From Kaistella flava (ex Peng et al. 2021) (GTDB lineage: Bacteria > Bacteroidota > Bacteroidia > Flavobacteriales > Weeksellaceae): a stretch of DNA of 64,000 nucleotides. Under the pieces are notes generated by a model. That model did not search any database and had not been told where the DNA came from. It saw only the letters and a program-made list of their open reading frames with translations. This document shows, one piece after another, positions 50,851-59,088 of this stretch (within the stretch, counting starts at the first letter, position 1; each line of letters opens with the position of its first letter). Position numbers and translations under genes: made by a program. The stretch lies in contig NZ_CP040442.1 of assembly GCF_015191005.1 (NCBI RefSeq), forward strand, positions 2,914,001-2,978,000. The letters are read 5' to 3'.

Positions 50851-52077
50851 TTATTTTAAAGGAGTTGCAACTTTTTCAAAATCGCCACGTAAAAGTCCCA
50901 TTTTTAAATCATTTTCTAAATCTGCAGTTGGGAAATCAATGTCAATTTTTAAACTTGATAATTTTTGCAATGATTCGATTTGAGTATATAATTCATAAAA
51001 ACCATACGCACTTAATTTGCCTTTTTCAAATACTAAGAATGATTTCTCGCCTAAAACTCTTCCCGTCGACAACCATAATTCATCGGTTTTACTCCTTGTA
51101 ATTAATTGTTTAAGGTTTTTTAATTCTTTTAACTCTTCTCTTTTATTAATAAAGCTCACCGCTTTTATTCCTTGGGTAAATGATTTGAATTTCAGTAAAG
51201 GTTTTTCTGCTTTCTGATTATTGATTTTGTCAACGAAATACTTTTCGTTTTGATGGTAAAGACCAAAGGGCAATGATTCAGATTTTTTCAAACCTTTGGT
51301 TCTCATCATCAATTTTGCCAGAATATCGTTGCCGGTTAATTCGTATTGAATTTGTTCAACTTCTTCCTGGACGGTAATCCACCTTTTTGATTTAGAGTTA
51401 AAAATATTTTTAGAAAACTTATTGAGATCATCAACAAAATCGGAGAAAATAATTGTTCCATCCTTATTTTGAAAATAAAGAATTCCTTTTTCTGCAGGTA
51501 AATCTTGCGTTAGATCACGGATTTTATTCAAATAAGATTTGGCATTAACCTCATCATGATGTTGCTGAATGATTTCGGAATCTTTGTCTTTAATCATTAA
51601 TAATTTGAATAATTCTAAAGTTGCTTTAGCATCTCCAGAAGCACGATGCTGGTCAACCAAAGGAATTCCCAGTGATTTTACCAACTTGCCTAAACTATAA
51701 CTTTCTGCTTGTGGAGTTAGTTTCTTGGCTAAAGGAATCGTGTCTATCGTATTGATTTTGAAGTCATAACCTAATCTTTTGAATTCCTGCCGAAGCATTC
51801 TGTAATCGAATTCGATATTGTGTCCGACCAAAGTGGTGTTTTCGGTAATTTCTACAACTCTTTTTGCGATTTCATGAAATTTTGGCGCTGTTTTCACCAT
51901 TTTCGGCGAGATATTGGTTAATTTCTGTACAAATGGTGTGATGTCACTTTCCGGGTTGACCAAAGAAATAAATTGGTCTATAATCCGGTGTCCGTCATAT
52001 TTATATACGGCGATTTCGATGATGCTTTCTTTACGGAAAGGTGCACCGTTACTTTCTATATCAATTACTGAATACAA
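50851..52077 (-). CDS. DnaQ-like 3'-5' exonuclease with degenerate GIY-YIG domain
   Basis: 408 residues. The N-terminal DEDDh exonuclease (~1-170) has DIESNG (D/E), GHNIEFDYRMLR (D) and the HRASGDAK (H..D) motifs. The following ~100 residues (AEKGILYFQNKDGTIIFSDFVDDLNKFSKNIF ... KRWITVQEEVEQIQYELTGNDILAKLMMR) align by pattern with the UvrC/Cho-like GIY-YIG unit usually fused here, but the second YIG-type motif reads IIFSD instead of IYVGK, so the nuclease site looks lost. It is 15 bp downstream of the HerA-like gene, in one operon. Confidence 0.85.
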   Translation of the reverse strand: MYSVIDIESNGAPFRKESIIEIAVYKYDGHRIIDQFISLVNPESDITPFVQKLTNISPKMVKTAPKFHEIAKRVVEITENTTLVGHNIEFDYRMLRQEFKRLGYDFKINTIDTIPLAKKLTPQAESYSLGKLVKSLGIPLVDQHRASGDAKATLELFKLLMIKDKDSEIIQQHHDEVNAKSYLNKIRDLTQDLPAEKGILYFQNKDGTIIFSDFVDDLNKFSKNIFNSKSKRWITVQEEVEQIQYELTGNDILAKLMMRTKGLKKSESLPFGLYHQNEKYFVDKINNQKAEKPLLKFKSFTQGIKAVSFINKREELKELKNLKQLITRSKTDELWLSTGRVLGEKSFLVFEKGKLSAYGFYELYTQIESLQKLSSLKIDIDFPTADLENDLKMGLLRGDFEKVATPLK

Positions 52078-52092
52078 ATTCTTGTGATTAAA

Positions 52093-53613
52093 TTATCGTC
52101 TTTTTCCTGTGATCATTCCTAAAGCAAACTTACCAAGTTCTCGGGCAAAGGTATTGATAAAAGTTTTTCCTGCTCTACTGCCAATCACTTCTTGAAAAAC
52201 ATTTGGTTGCTCTTTTGTTACAGATTTTTTTATAATAGGTGCAGCATCCTGTGAGGCTTGTTCCAGTCTGGTGGTTAACATTTCGTAGGCAGAATCTTTA
52301 TTGACGGTTTGCTCATATTTTTGTACTAATGCAGATTTGCCAGTTAAAGTAGCAACTTCCGAATCGCTCAGTACATCCATTCTACTTTCAGGGGAAATTA
52401 AAAAAGTATGAACCAAAGGCGTTGGAATTCCTTTTTCGTCTAAAGCAGTGATGAATGCTTCACCAATTCCCAGATTTTGAATGAGTTGTCCGGCATCATA
52501 ATATTCGGTAAGCGGATAGTTTTCTACCGCTTTCGAAATTTCTTTTCGGTCTTTCGCTGTGAAACCACGTAATGCATGTTGAATTTTTAACCCTAACTGC
52601 GACAATACATTTTCCGGTACGTCACCTGGGATTTGGGTAATAAAATAAATTCCAACTCCTTTTGAACGGATGAGTTTTACCATCGTTTCAATTTGTGCCA
52701 ATAAAGTTTTGCTTGCTTCATTAAAAATAAGATGGGCTTCATCGATAAACAGGACAAATTTTGGTTTTCCCGTATCGCCTTCTTCCGGGAAGGTCATATA
52801 GATCTCTGCAAAAAGCGACAACATAAATGTGGAAAAAAGTTGGGGTTGACTTTGGATATTTTGAACTCGTAAAATATTTACAACTCCTTTTCCGTCGCGG
52901 GTTTGTAATAAATCATTTACGTCAAAACTTGGTTCGCCAAAAAACTCGGTTGCACCTTGCTGCTCCAAAGCAACGATTGAACGTAAAATTGCACCTAAAG
53001 AAGCCGGTGAAATAGAACCGTAACTGCCTTTTAAATCCGCTTTTCCCTGATCGTTATCCGTTAGGTATTGTAGTAGTTTTTTCAAATCTGCGAGGTCAAT
53101 TAAAGGCAAACCTTTATCATCCGAATATTTAAAAACAATAGATATGATACTGCTTTGCGTATCATTCAAATTTAAAATTTTACTTAAAAGCAAAGGTCCA
53201 AATTCCGTGACGGTCGCACGAAGTTTTACGCCTTTTTCGCCAGAAATCGACATAAGTTCCACCGGAAAAGATTGCGCTTGATAAGGCAGTTTTGTTTTTG
53301 CGTATCGTTCGGTAATGATGGCGTTTTCTGTTCCAGGTTCTGCAATACCAGAAAAGTCTCCTTTGATATCTAAAACCAAAGAGGGAATTCCAGCATGGGA
53401 AAGTTGTTCAGCGAAAACTTGAACTGTTTTAGTTTTCCCGGTTCCGGTTGCGCCGGCGATTAATCCGTGGCGATTAATTGTTTTCAACGGAATAGTTACA
53501 TCGACTTCGGTTACAACTTCACCGTCGAGCATTGCTTTTCCTAAAGTGATGAATTCGCCTTTCGGGGCGTATCTTGAAGTAAGTTCCTGGATGAATTTTG
53601 CTTTGTCTGCCAT
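52093..53613 (-). CDS. HerA-like ATPase (DUF853 family)
   Basis: 506 residues. Walker A GATGTGKTKTVQVFAEQL (~51-68), Walker B FVLFIDEAHLIFNEAS and the sensor-like IYFITQIPGDVPENVLSQLGLKIQHALRGFTAKD match the DUF853/HerA-helicase C-terminal class. These FtsK/HerA-type motors are thought to act on DNA; a nuclease partner (NurA) is not evident, but a DnaQ-like exonuclease is cotranscribed. No signal or membrane segment. Confidence 0.9.
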   Translation of the reverse strand: MADKAKFIQELTSRYAPKGEFITLGKAMLDGEVVTEVDVTIPLKTINRHGLIAGATGTGKTKTVQVFAEQLSHAGIPSLVLDIKGDFSGIAEPGTENAIITERYAKTKLPYQAQSFPVELMSISGEKGVKLRATVTEFGPLLLSKILNLNDTQSSIISIVFKYSDDKGLPLIDLADLKKLLQYLTDNDQGKADLKGSYGSISPASLGAILRSIVALEQQGATEFFGEPSFDVNDLLQTRDGKGVVNILRVQNIQSQPQLFSTFMLSLFAEIYMTFPEEGDTGKPKFVLFIDEAHLIFNEASKTLLAQIETMVKLIRSKGVGIYFITQIPGDVPENVLSQLGLKIQHALRGFTAKDRKEISKAVENYPLTEYYDAGQLIQNLGIGEAFITALDEKGIPTPLVHTFLISPESRMDVLSDSEVATLTGKSALVQKYEQTVNKDSAYEMLTTRLEQASQDAAPIIKKSVTKEQPNVFQEVIGSRAGKTFINTFARELGKFALGMITGKRR

Positions 53614-53729
53614 CTTATGTTTGTTTGAAAGGATAAAGATAAAAAATAATAGAGATTAAGAAATATGTTCGCCTAAATATTCCATAATTTAGCTGATGAA
53701 TATCATTTTCAATTAAGATAAAAAAGTCT

Positions 53730-53737
53730 TAATTTTG
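53730..53737 (+). promoter_or_regulatory. -7 element of the copper-uptake operon
   Basis: TAATTTTG, a perfect TAnnTTTG, seven bases before the ATG at 53745, with TTTC at the position expected for -33 (53707-53710). The leader would be absent or only a few bases long. Confidence 0.6.
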
Positions 53738-53744
53738 ACCCGTC

Positions 53745-54107
53745 ATGAAATCCATAATTACAATCATATTATCATTCATCATTTTTGGGGCAAGTTTCCA
53801 GAATTCGCTGTTTATGATTGATTATAAGATTAATCAGGATTTCTACGAAATTCATTGTATCAATAAAGATAAGCCGAGCCTGGCTTGTCACGGTAAATGT
53901 CAAATGCAAAAGGAAAGTGAGAAAAGCACGAATCCTTTTAATCTGGTAAAATACTCGTTTGAGTTTAATATTTTACCGACTGCGCCAGTTGATTACTTTG
54001 TTAAAAAACCAAATTTCGCTCAGACTGAATCTGCAGATTTTATTTACAGAGAATTGTTCCTTTCAGAAATCTCGCTCAGTATTCTACCGCATCCTCCGCA
54101 AGTATAA
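53745..54107 (+). CDS. Small exported Cys/Met protein of the copper locus
   Basis: 120 residues with a signal/anchor (residues 1-17). The core is YEIHCINKDKPSLACHGKCQM, with Cys38, Cys48 and Cys52 plus His49; this C...C-x-GKC pattern is seen in small periplasmic proteins next to copper genes in Bacteroidota. The C-terminus is Pro-rich (ILPHPPQV). It is the first gene of the unit with the Met/His-rich lipoprotein and the OprC-like receptor. Likely a metal-binding periplasmic protein, by context. Confidence 0.7.
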   Translation: MKSIITIILSFIIFGASFQNSLFMIDYKINQDFYEIHCINKDKPSLACHGKCQMQKESEKSTNPFNLVKYSFEFNILPTAPVDYFVKKPNFAQTESADFIYRELFLSEISLSILPHPPQV

Positions 54108-54216
54108 TTTGATGCATTCTATTAACTTCTTCTTTTTCAACTGAAACTGAAGCGGTTTGACCGTCTCTTTTAAAGGGAAAAAACATTCAATCAAATTATC
54201 ACTAAAATTCAAAAAA

Positions 54217-55080
54217 ATGAAATTTTCATTCAAAACTATATTTGCCGTATTAGCAATGGCATTCCTTGTAATCTCTTGTCGTACTTCTGATAACGATCCA
54301 ATCGATCCAGTAAATCCAAACACCGAAATCGAAGGCTTATTAAAAATTAAAGAAATTACCAACGACACTCATGTTATCGAATTGTATTCGAAATCTGGAG
54401 CAACCACTTTAGGGTATAACGATATTAAGCTTCGTATTAAAAATAAATCGACCAATCAATACGAAAAAAGCGCAACTGTTAAATGGACTCCATTAATGCA
54501 CATGACCATGATGTCGCATTCTTGCCCGAACTCTGCGGTACAAAAAGTAACCTCTGACGGTTCTTTATATTCAGGTTATATCGTTTTCCAAATGCCTGGA
54601 AATGCTACAGAGTATTGGGATTTGAAAATTGATTATACAATTGGTACCAATAATTACACGGCAACAACAGTAGTTGATGTTCCTGTTGCGACTAAACAAA
54701 CGGTTAGTTCTTTTCTGGGGTCTGATAATGTGAAATATGTCGTGGCGTATATCGAACCGAAATCTCCAAAAGTTGCTATTAATGATATGGTCCTTGGGGT
54801 TTGGAAAATGCAGGATATGATGACTTTCCCTGTGGTAGATGGTTATACTGTGAAAGTTGATCCAAGAATGCCGGGAATGGGAAATCACAGTTCACCGAAT
54901 AATGTTCACGCAACACAAACTGCTGCCGGAAAATTGTATAACGGAAAACTTTCTTTAACAATGACCGGTTACTGGAAAATCAATTTACAATTGGCAAAAG
55001 GAGATGGGACGGTGTTGGCCGGACAAGAAATCACAGACGCCAATCCTGCGAGCACGCTCTTTTTCGAAATCGAATTCTAA
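54217..55080 (+). CDS. Lipoprotein with copper-type Met/His motifs (FixH/YtkA-like domains)
   Basis: 287 residues from the ATG at 54217 (MKFSFKTIFAVLAMAFLVISC, lipobox Cys21); an upstream ATG at 54157 is unlikely. Two Ig-like domains each carry a Met/His cluster: WTPLMHMTMMSHSCPNS in the first and DPRMPGMGNHSSPNN in the second. These resemble FixH/YtkA-like periplasmic copper proteins. It lies between the small Cys protein and the copper receptor and probably hands on or buffers copper. A 12-bp stem terminator follows. Confidence 0.8.
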   Translation: MKFSFKTIFAVLAMAFLVISCRTSDNDPIDPVNPNTEIEGLLKIKEITNDTHVIELYSKSGATTLGYNDIKLRIKNKSTNQYEKSATVKWTPLMHMTMMSHSCPNSAVQKVTSDGSLYSGYIVFQMPGNATEYWDLKIDYTIGTNNYTATTVVDVPVATKQTVSSFLGSDNVKYVVAYIEPKSPKVAINDMVLGVWKMQDMMTFPVVDGYTVKVDPRMPGMGNHSSPNNVHATQTAAGKLYNGKLSLTMTGYWKINLQLAKGDGTVLAGQEITDANPASTLFFEIEF

Positions 55081-55099
55081 TCATTCATTACAAAAATCA

Positions 55100-55138
55100 T
55101 CAAGACTAATTGTTTGAAATAGTAAGAATTAGTCTTGA
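55100..55138 (+). terminator. Hairpin between lipoprotein and copper receptor genes
   Basis: Perfect 12-bp arms TCAAGACTAATT (55100-55111) and AATTAGTCTTGA (55127-55138), 15-nt loop, followed by CTTTTCTCTATTTTTTT. It may be a partial terminator tuning the receptor relative to the upstream genes. Confidence 0.7.
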
Positions 55139-55214
55139 CTTTTCTCTATTTTTTTAGATGCTAAATCTTTGTAATAAAGGTTTAAAGGTATCGTATTAAT
55201 TAAAACGCTTTATC

Positions 55215-57206
55215 ATGAAACGAATCCTACTTGTGAATATTTTCGTTCTTCTATTTACCAATAGTTTTGCGCAACAATATTCCTCAGATTCTACCAAATC
55301 ACACCATATTCAGGAAGTTATTGTCATTGGAACGACCAAGATTTCCAGCAAAGAAAATAAGCCCTTAGGTTCAATTGATGAATACCTTCAAAAATCTGCG
55401 AAAGTAGATATGGTAAAACGGGGTGCTTATGCCTGGGAACCGCTCATCAATGGTTTACCGACCGAAAGAACTTTGGTTACTATCGACGGAATGCGAATTT
55501 TTGGTGCGTGTACCGATAAAATGGATCCGATTACTTCTTATATCGAAGTTTCTAATTTAATGGAAGCCAGCATCAGTTCCGGTCAGGAAGGTTCTTGCCA
55601 CGGAAATACCATCGGCGGTTCTATCGATTTGAAAAGAAACAAAATGATGTTTGGTCAAAAGAAATGGAACTTTAATATCAACAGCGGTTATGAATCGGTC
55701 AATCAGCAAAAGATTTTCGGCGCAGGTACGAACTTTAAAACAGAGAAATTCTATACCGATATTAATTTTATGACGCGTGATGCCGAGAATTACAAGGCTG
55801 GTGGTAATATCGAAGTTCCTTATTCTCAGTTTCAAAAAATAAATGTTTCTGGAATTTCAGGAGTGAAGTTGGGTGAAAACAAATTATTAGAAGCCTCTGT
55901 TATTTACGACAAAGCCAATGATGTTGGTTATCCTGCATTGCCAATGGATGTTTCAGTTGCAGAAGCTTTGATTACTTCTTTGAAATTTCAAATGTTGCCA
56001 GAAAGTGATTTCTTGAAAAGTTGGGAAACCAAAATTTATTTCAACACCATCATGCACAGAATGGATGACACCAAAAGACCAAACGTTCCGATCCACATGG
56101 ATATGCCGGGTTGGAGTAAAACCTATGGATATTATTCTCATTTGAAATCGGTTTTTAATAATCATCATTTATTATTAAATATCAATGGGTTTTACAATAA
56201 GTCGCGCGCAGAAATGACGATGTATCCAGCAGATAAAAGTGAAAAATTAATGTTCATGTTGACTTGGCCGGATGTGAGAACGCTTGCTCAGGCACTTTAC
56301 TTGGAAGATCAAATTAATTTTAATCAAAATTCAAGTTTAAGATTATCTGCTTCGGTAACGATGCATCAAAATAAAGTGGAAAGTGAATTTGGTTTAAACA
56401 GTTTGCAGATTTTTTATCCTGAAATGAATGCGGAGAAAACCAGAGTTTTAAAAAGTTTCGCTGCCAATTATCAGTTTGATAAAAATGGATTTCAAGCAGG
56501 TTTTGGTTTAGGATATGGTGATCGTGCGCCTTCTGTTTCTGAAGGTTACGGGTTTTATTTATTTAACAGTTTTGAGAAATATGATTATATCGGCAATCCC
56601 AATCTTAAAAATGAATCGTCATTAGAAGCAAATGCTTTTGTAGGTTTGAAAAAAGAAAAATACAGCGCAAAAGTTTCGTCTTCTTATTTTCATATTTCGG
56701 ATTATATCGTTGGAAAAATTTTAGATCATCTTATTCCGATGACAATTGGTGCTAATGGTGTTAAAGGTTATACGGCCTTAGATTATGCGACTTTATTTAA
56801 TATTAGTTTATCCACAGAATTGCAAATTGCTGATCCATTGAAATGGTCCACCCAATTCGTTTACACCCGTGGAAAAGATAATCAGAACGGGAACTTGCCT
56901 TTCATGAGTCCGTTCAGTTACCAAACTTCTTTGCGATATGACAAGAATAAATTCTCTGCCGAAGCAGCCGTTTTTGGAAATACAAAATACCAGGATTTCG
57001 CACCACAATATGGTGAATCTGAAACTCCGGCTTATGCAATTGTTAATGCGAATTTCGGATATTTATTTCCGCTCGGACAAACTAAATTGTATACGAAAAT
57101 TGGCGTAGAAAATATTTTTGACCGAAACTTTACCACTTATTCTGATTGGAATAAAATCCCGCAACCAGGTCGTAATTTCTTTATTAATCTGAATTTTAGT
57201 TTTTAG
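55215..57206 (+). CDS. TonB-dependent copper receptor (OprC/NosA-like)
   Basis: 663-residue outer-membrane receptor with a signal peptide (cleavage near SFAQQ, residue ~20). Plug: GTTKISSKENKPLGSIDEYL, AWEPLINGLPTERTLVTIDGMRIFGACTDKMDPITSY. The CTDKM segment gives the CxxxM motif, and TIMHRMDD the HxM motif, both used for copper by OprC. Further Met-rich loops (HMDMPG, AEMTMYPAD) line the barrel. The C-terminus ends in a Phe (FINLNFSF). With the two preceding periplasmic proteins it forms a copper-acquisition locus. Confidence 0.88.
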   Translation: MKRILLVNIFVLLFTNSFAQQYSSDSTKSHHIQEVIVIGTTKISSKENKPLGSIDEYLQKSAKVDMVKRGAYAWEPLINGLPTERTLVTIDGMRIFGACTDKMDPITSYIEVSNLMEASISSGQEGSCHGNTIGGSIDLKRNKMMFGQKKWNFNINSGYESVNQQKIFGAGTNFKTEKFYTDINFMTRDAENYKAGGNIEVPYSQFQKINVSGISGVKLGENKLLEASVIYDKANDVGYPALPMDVSVAEALITSLKFQMLPESDFLKSWETKIYFNTIMHRMDDTKRPNVPIHMDMPGWSKTYGYYSHLKSVFNNHHLLLNINGFYNKSRAEMTMYPADKSEKLMFMLTWPDVRTLAQALYLEDQINFNQNSSLRLSASVTMHQNKVESEFGLNSLQIFYPEMNAEKTRVLKSFAANYQFDKNGFQAGFGLGYGDRAPSVSEGYGFYLFNSFEKYDYIGNPNLKNESSLEANAFVGLKKEKYSAKVSSSYFHISDYIVGKILDHLIPMTIGANGVKGYTALDYATLFNISLSTELQIADPLKWSTQFVYTRGKDNQNGNLPFMSPFSYQTSLRYDKNKFSAEAAVFGNTKYQDFAPQYGESETPAYAIVNANFGYLFPLGQTKLYTKIGVENIFDRNFTTYSDWNKIPQPGRNFFINLNFSF

Positions 57207-57269
57207 AAAATAAGATTTAAACCTGCTAAATGTTGGTTGCTTTAAAAAAATCTTCACAGAAATTTTCTG

Positions 57270-57277
57270 TAAATTTG
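57270..57277 (+). promoter_or_regulatory. -7 element of the GreA-like gene
   Basis: TAAATTTG, a perfect TAnnTTTG, 23 bases upstream of the ATG at 57301. Confidence 0.55.
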
Positions 57278-57300
57278 TTAGACAACAAAATCGAAAAAAC

Positions 57301-57744
57301 ATGAAAAGAGCAGATATCATCACCATCATTATTGAAGAACAAAAAGTAGTTATCGAAAGTTTGAAGCAATCTGTAGATCATTATAAAATGGCGTCAGATG
57401 TAGATGAAGAAAGTACTCATGATCCCGAAGATTTTTCGAACCAAACCCAAGCGAAAGACATGCAACTTCGCTTTGAAAAAACACTGAAAGAGGCGGAAAG
57501 AAGTTTGGCCTTTTTAGAAAGCGAACTTAAATTAAAACACGATAAAATTGAAAAGGGAACCCTTATAGAAACCGATCAGAATTTTTTATTCGTCGGCATT
57601 TCTGTTCCTCCTTTCAAATTTGAGAATAAAGAAGTGATTGCCTTTTCTGACCATGCGCCGGTTTTCCAAAATATTAAAGGGAAAAATAAAGGTGATACTG
57701 CTGAGGTTGGTTCAAAAGCGCTTCAAATTATTGATTTTAGTTAA
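57301..57744 (+). CDS. Possible GreA/GreB-like protein
   Basis: 147 residues. An N-terminal helical hairpin (~20-85, charged: NQTQAKDMQLRFEKTLKEAERSLAFLESEL) is followed by a C-terminal beta domain whose end, FSDHAPVFQNIKGKNKGDTAEVG, resembles the SP...LxGKxxGDxVxV motif of transcript-cleavage factors. The tip acidic residues of true GreA are not obvious. Function is tentative: a diverged Gre-fold protein that could bind RNA polymerase. Own promoter. Confidence 0.55.
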   Translation: MKRADIITIIIEEQKVVIESLKQSVDHYKMASDVDEESTHDPEDFSNQTQAKDMQLRFEKTLKEAERSLAFLESELKLKHDKIEKGTLIETDQNFLFVGISVPPFKFENKEVIAFSDHAPVFQNIKGKNKGDTAEVGSKALQIIDFS

Positions 57745-57763
57745 ATGACATATTCGGCTTCTG

Positions 57764-57806
57764 TAACTTTGGTCACTGTTTATGCAAAAATTAAAGAGTA
57801 TTTTTG
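57764..57806 (+). promoter_or_regulatory. Two tandem -7 elements before the sulfur operon
   Basis: TAACTTTG (57764-57771) and TATTTTTG (57799-57806), both perfect TAnnTTTG. The second is 14 bases before the ATG at 57821. The first would give a ~45-nt leader. Confidence 0.5.
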
Positions 57807-57820
57807 CTAAAATTATTTAG

Positions 57821-58627
57821 ATGGAGTTATTAGGATATTTTTCTGCAATCGTTATTGGTCTGGTGATGGGATTAATCGGTGGTGGCGGAAGTATTTTAAG
57901 CGTTCCTATTTTCGTTTATATTTTCGGTTTTGATCCCGTAACTGCGACAACACTTTCGCTATTTGTGGTAGGTGTTACGAGTTTGGTAGGATCGGCGGGA
58001 TTTGTGAAAGAAAAAATGATTGATTTTCGAACCGCTTTAATCTTCGGGATTCCGTCGGTTTTGGGCGTGCTGTTTTCAAGAAGACTGGTCTTGCCTTATT
58101 TGCCAGAATATATCATTAATCGTTGGGGAATTACTTTAACCAAAGACATGTTTCTGCTTTTGTTATTTTCTATTTTAATGTTGATTGCTTCGGTAAAAAT
58201 GATTAGAAAAACCGAAAGACCGTCAGGAAGAAAACAAAACGAAAACAATTACACCATTTTAATATCGCAAGGACTTTTAGTTGGAATTATTACAGGTTTA
58301 ATCGGTGCGGGCGGTGGATTTTTAATCGTTCCTGCCTTAGTGATGTTGATTGGATTGCCGATGAAAAGAGCAGTTGCAACTTCACTTTTTATTATTGCCA
58401 TGAATTCGATTCTTGGTTTCCTCAGCACCATGCAAATGGTTGCACACGACTGGACTTTTCTTATCATCTTTTCCTCATTATCCGTAATTGGAATTTTTAT
58501 AGGAATAGTATTAGCGAAGAAAATAGATGGTCGAAAATTAAAGCCCGCATTCGGATGGGTCGTCCTGTTAATGGGATTATTTATCATTATTAAAGAAATA
58601 TTTATTAAACAACAATTAGCAATATGA
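57821..58627 (+). CDS. TauE/SafE (TSUP) family anion exporter
   Basis: 268 residues with seven to eight transmembrane segments. The family pattern is seen in both halves: IGLVMGLIGGGGSILSVPIFVYIFG at the N-terminus and GIITGLIGAGGGFLIVPALVMLIG in the middle. TSUP proteins move sulfite, thiosulfate, sulfoacetate and related anions. As first gene of a sulfur-handling operon, it probably exports sulfite or imports/exports thiosulfate. It overlaps the following lipoprotein gene by 4 bp. Confidence 0.9.
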   Translation: MELLGYFSAIVIGLVMGLIGGGGSILSVPIFVYIFGFDPVTATTLSLFVVGVTSLVGSAGFVKEKMIDFRTALIFGIPSVLGVLFSRRLVLPYLPEYIINRWGITLTKDMFLLLLFSILMLIASVKMIRKTERPSGRKQNENNYTILISQGLLVGIITGLIGAGGGFLIVPALVMLIGLPMKRAVATSLFIIAMNSILGFLSTMQMVAHDWTFLIIFSSLSVIGIFIGIVLAKKIDGRKLKPAFGWVVLLMGLFIIIKEIFIKQQLAI

Positions 58628-59004
58628 AGAAGTTATTGATTTTTACCTTAGGCCTGTTTTTATTGACAGCATGTAAAAAAGAACAAGAAAACACGACTAA
58701 CTCTACCGAGGTTTCTAAGGATCCGAACGCGGTTAGTTTAGTTCAGGAAACCACCAAGTTGGAAAATGAAAAGGGAGAAGTGATGGCAGTAACTTATTTT
58801 GCGCAAGGTGATAATATTGCGGTGAAATTAGAGCAAGAAGGTAAACCAGAAGAAATTCTAATTGCTAAAAAAATAAATACCAAAGGTGAACCTGTTTTTG
58901 CTAATGAAAAAATGATGTGGGAAGGTGCTCTTGGAGCAGGCGGGAAAATTACTGATGGGCAAGGTAACGTAACCCAGTATCGGGAAATCGAAAAAAGTAA
59001 GTAA
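58624..59004 (+). CDS. Small lipoprotein (possibly MliC-like)
   Basis: 126 residues, lipobox LLTAC (Cys17). The mature region, GEVMAVTYFAQGDNIAVKLEQEGKPEEILIAKKINTKGEPVFANEKMMWEGALGAGGKITDGQGNVTQYREI, resembles the beta-barrel of MliC-type lysozyme inhibitors by pattern, without the usual disulfide. Assignment is weak. It is embedded in the sulfur operon by a 4-bp overlap with the exporter gene. Confidence 0.65.
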   Translation: MKKLLIFTLGLFLLTACKKEQENTTNSTEVSKDPNAVSLVQETTKLENEKGEVMAVTYFAQGDNIAVKLEQEGKPEEILIAKKINTKGEPVFANEKMMWEGALGAGGKITDGQGNVTQYREIEKSK

Positions 59005-59088
59005 AGTTTATTTCTTAATTATTAAGATGAAATTACTTTAAATCTTATTTTTTTAATGAGTTTTTAAAGTGTAAAAAATTGAAATACA

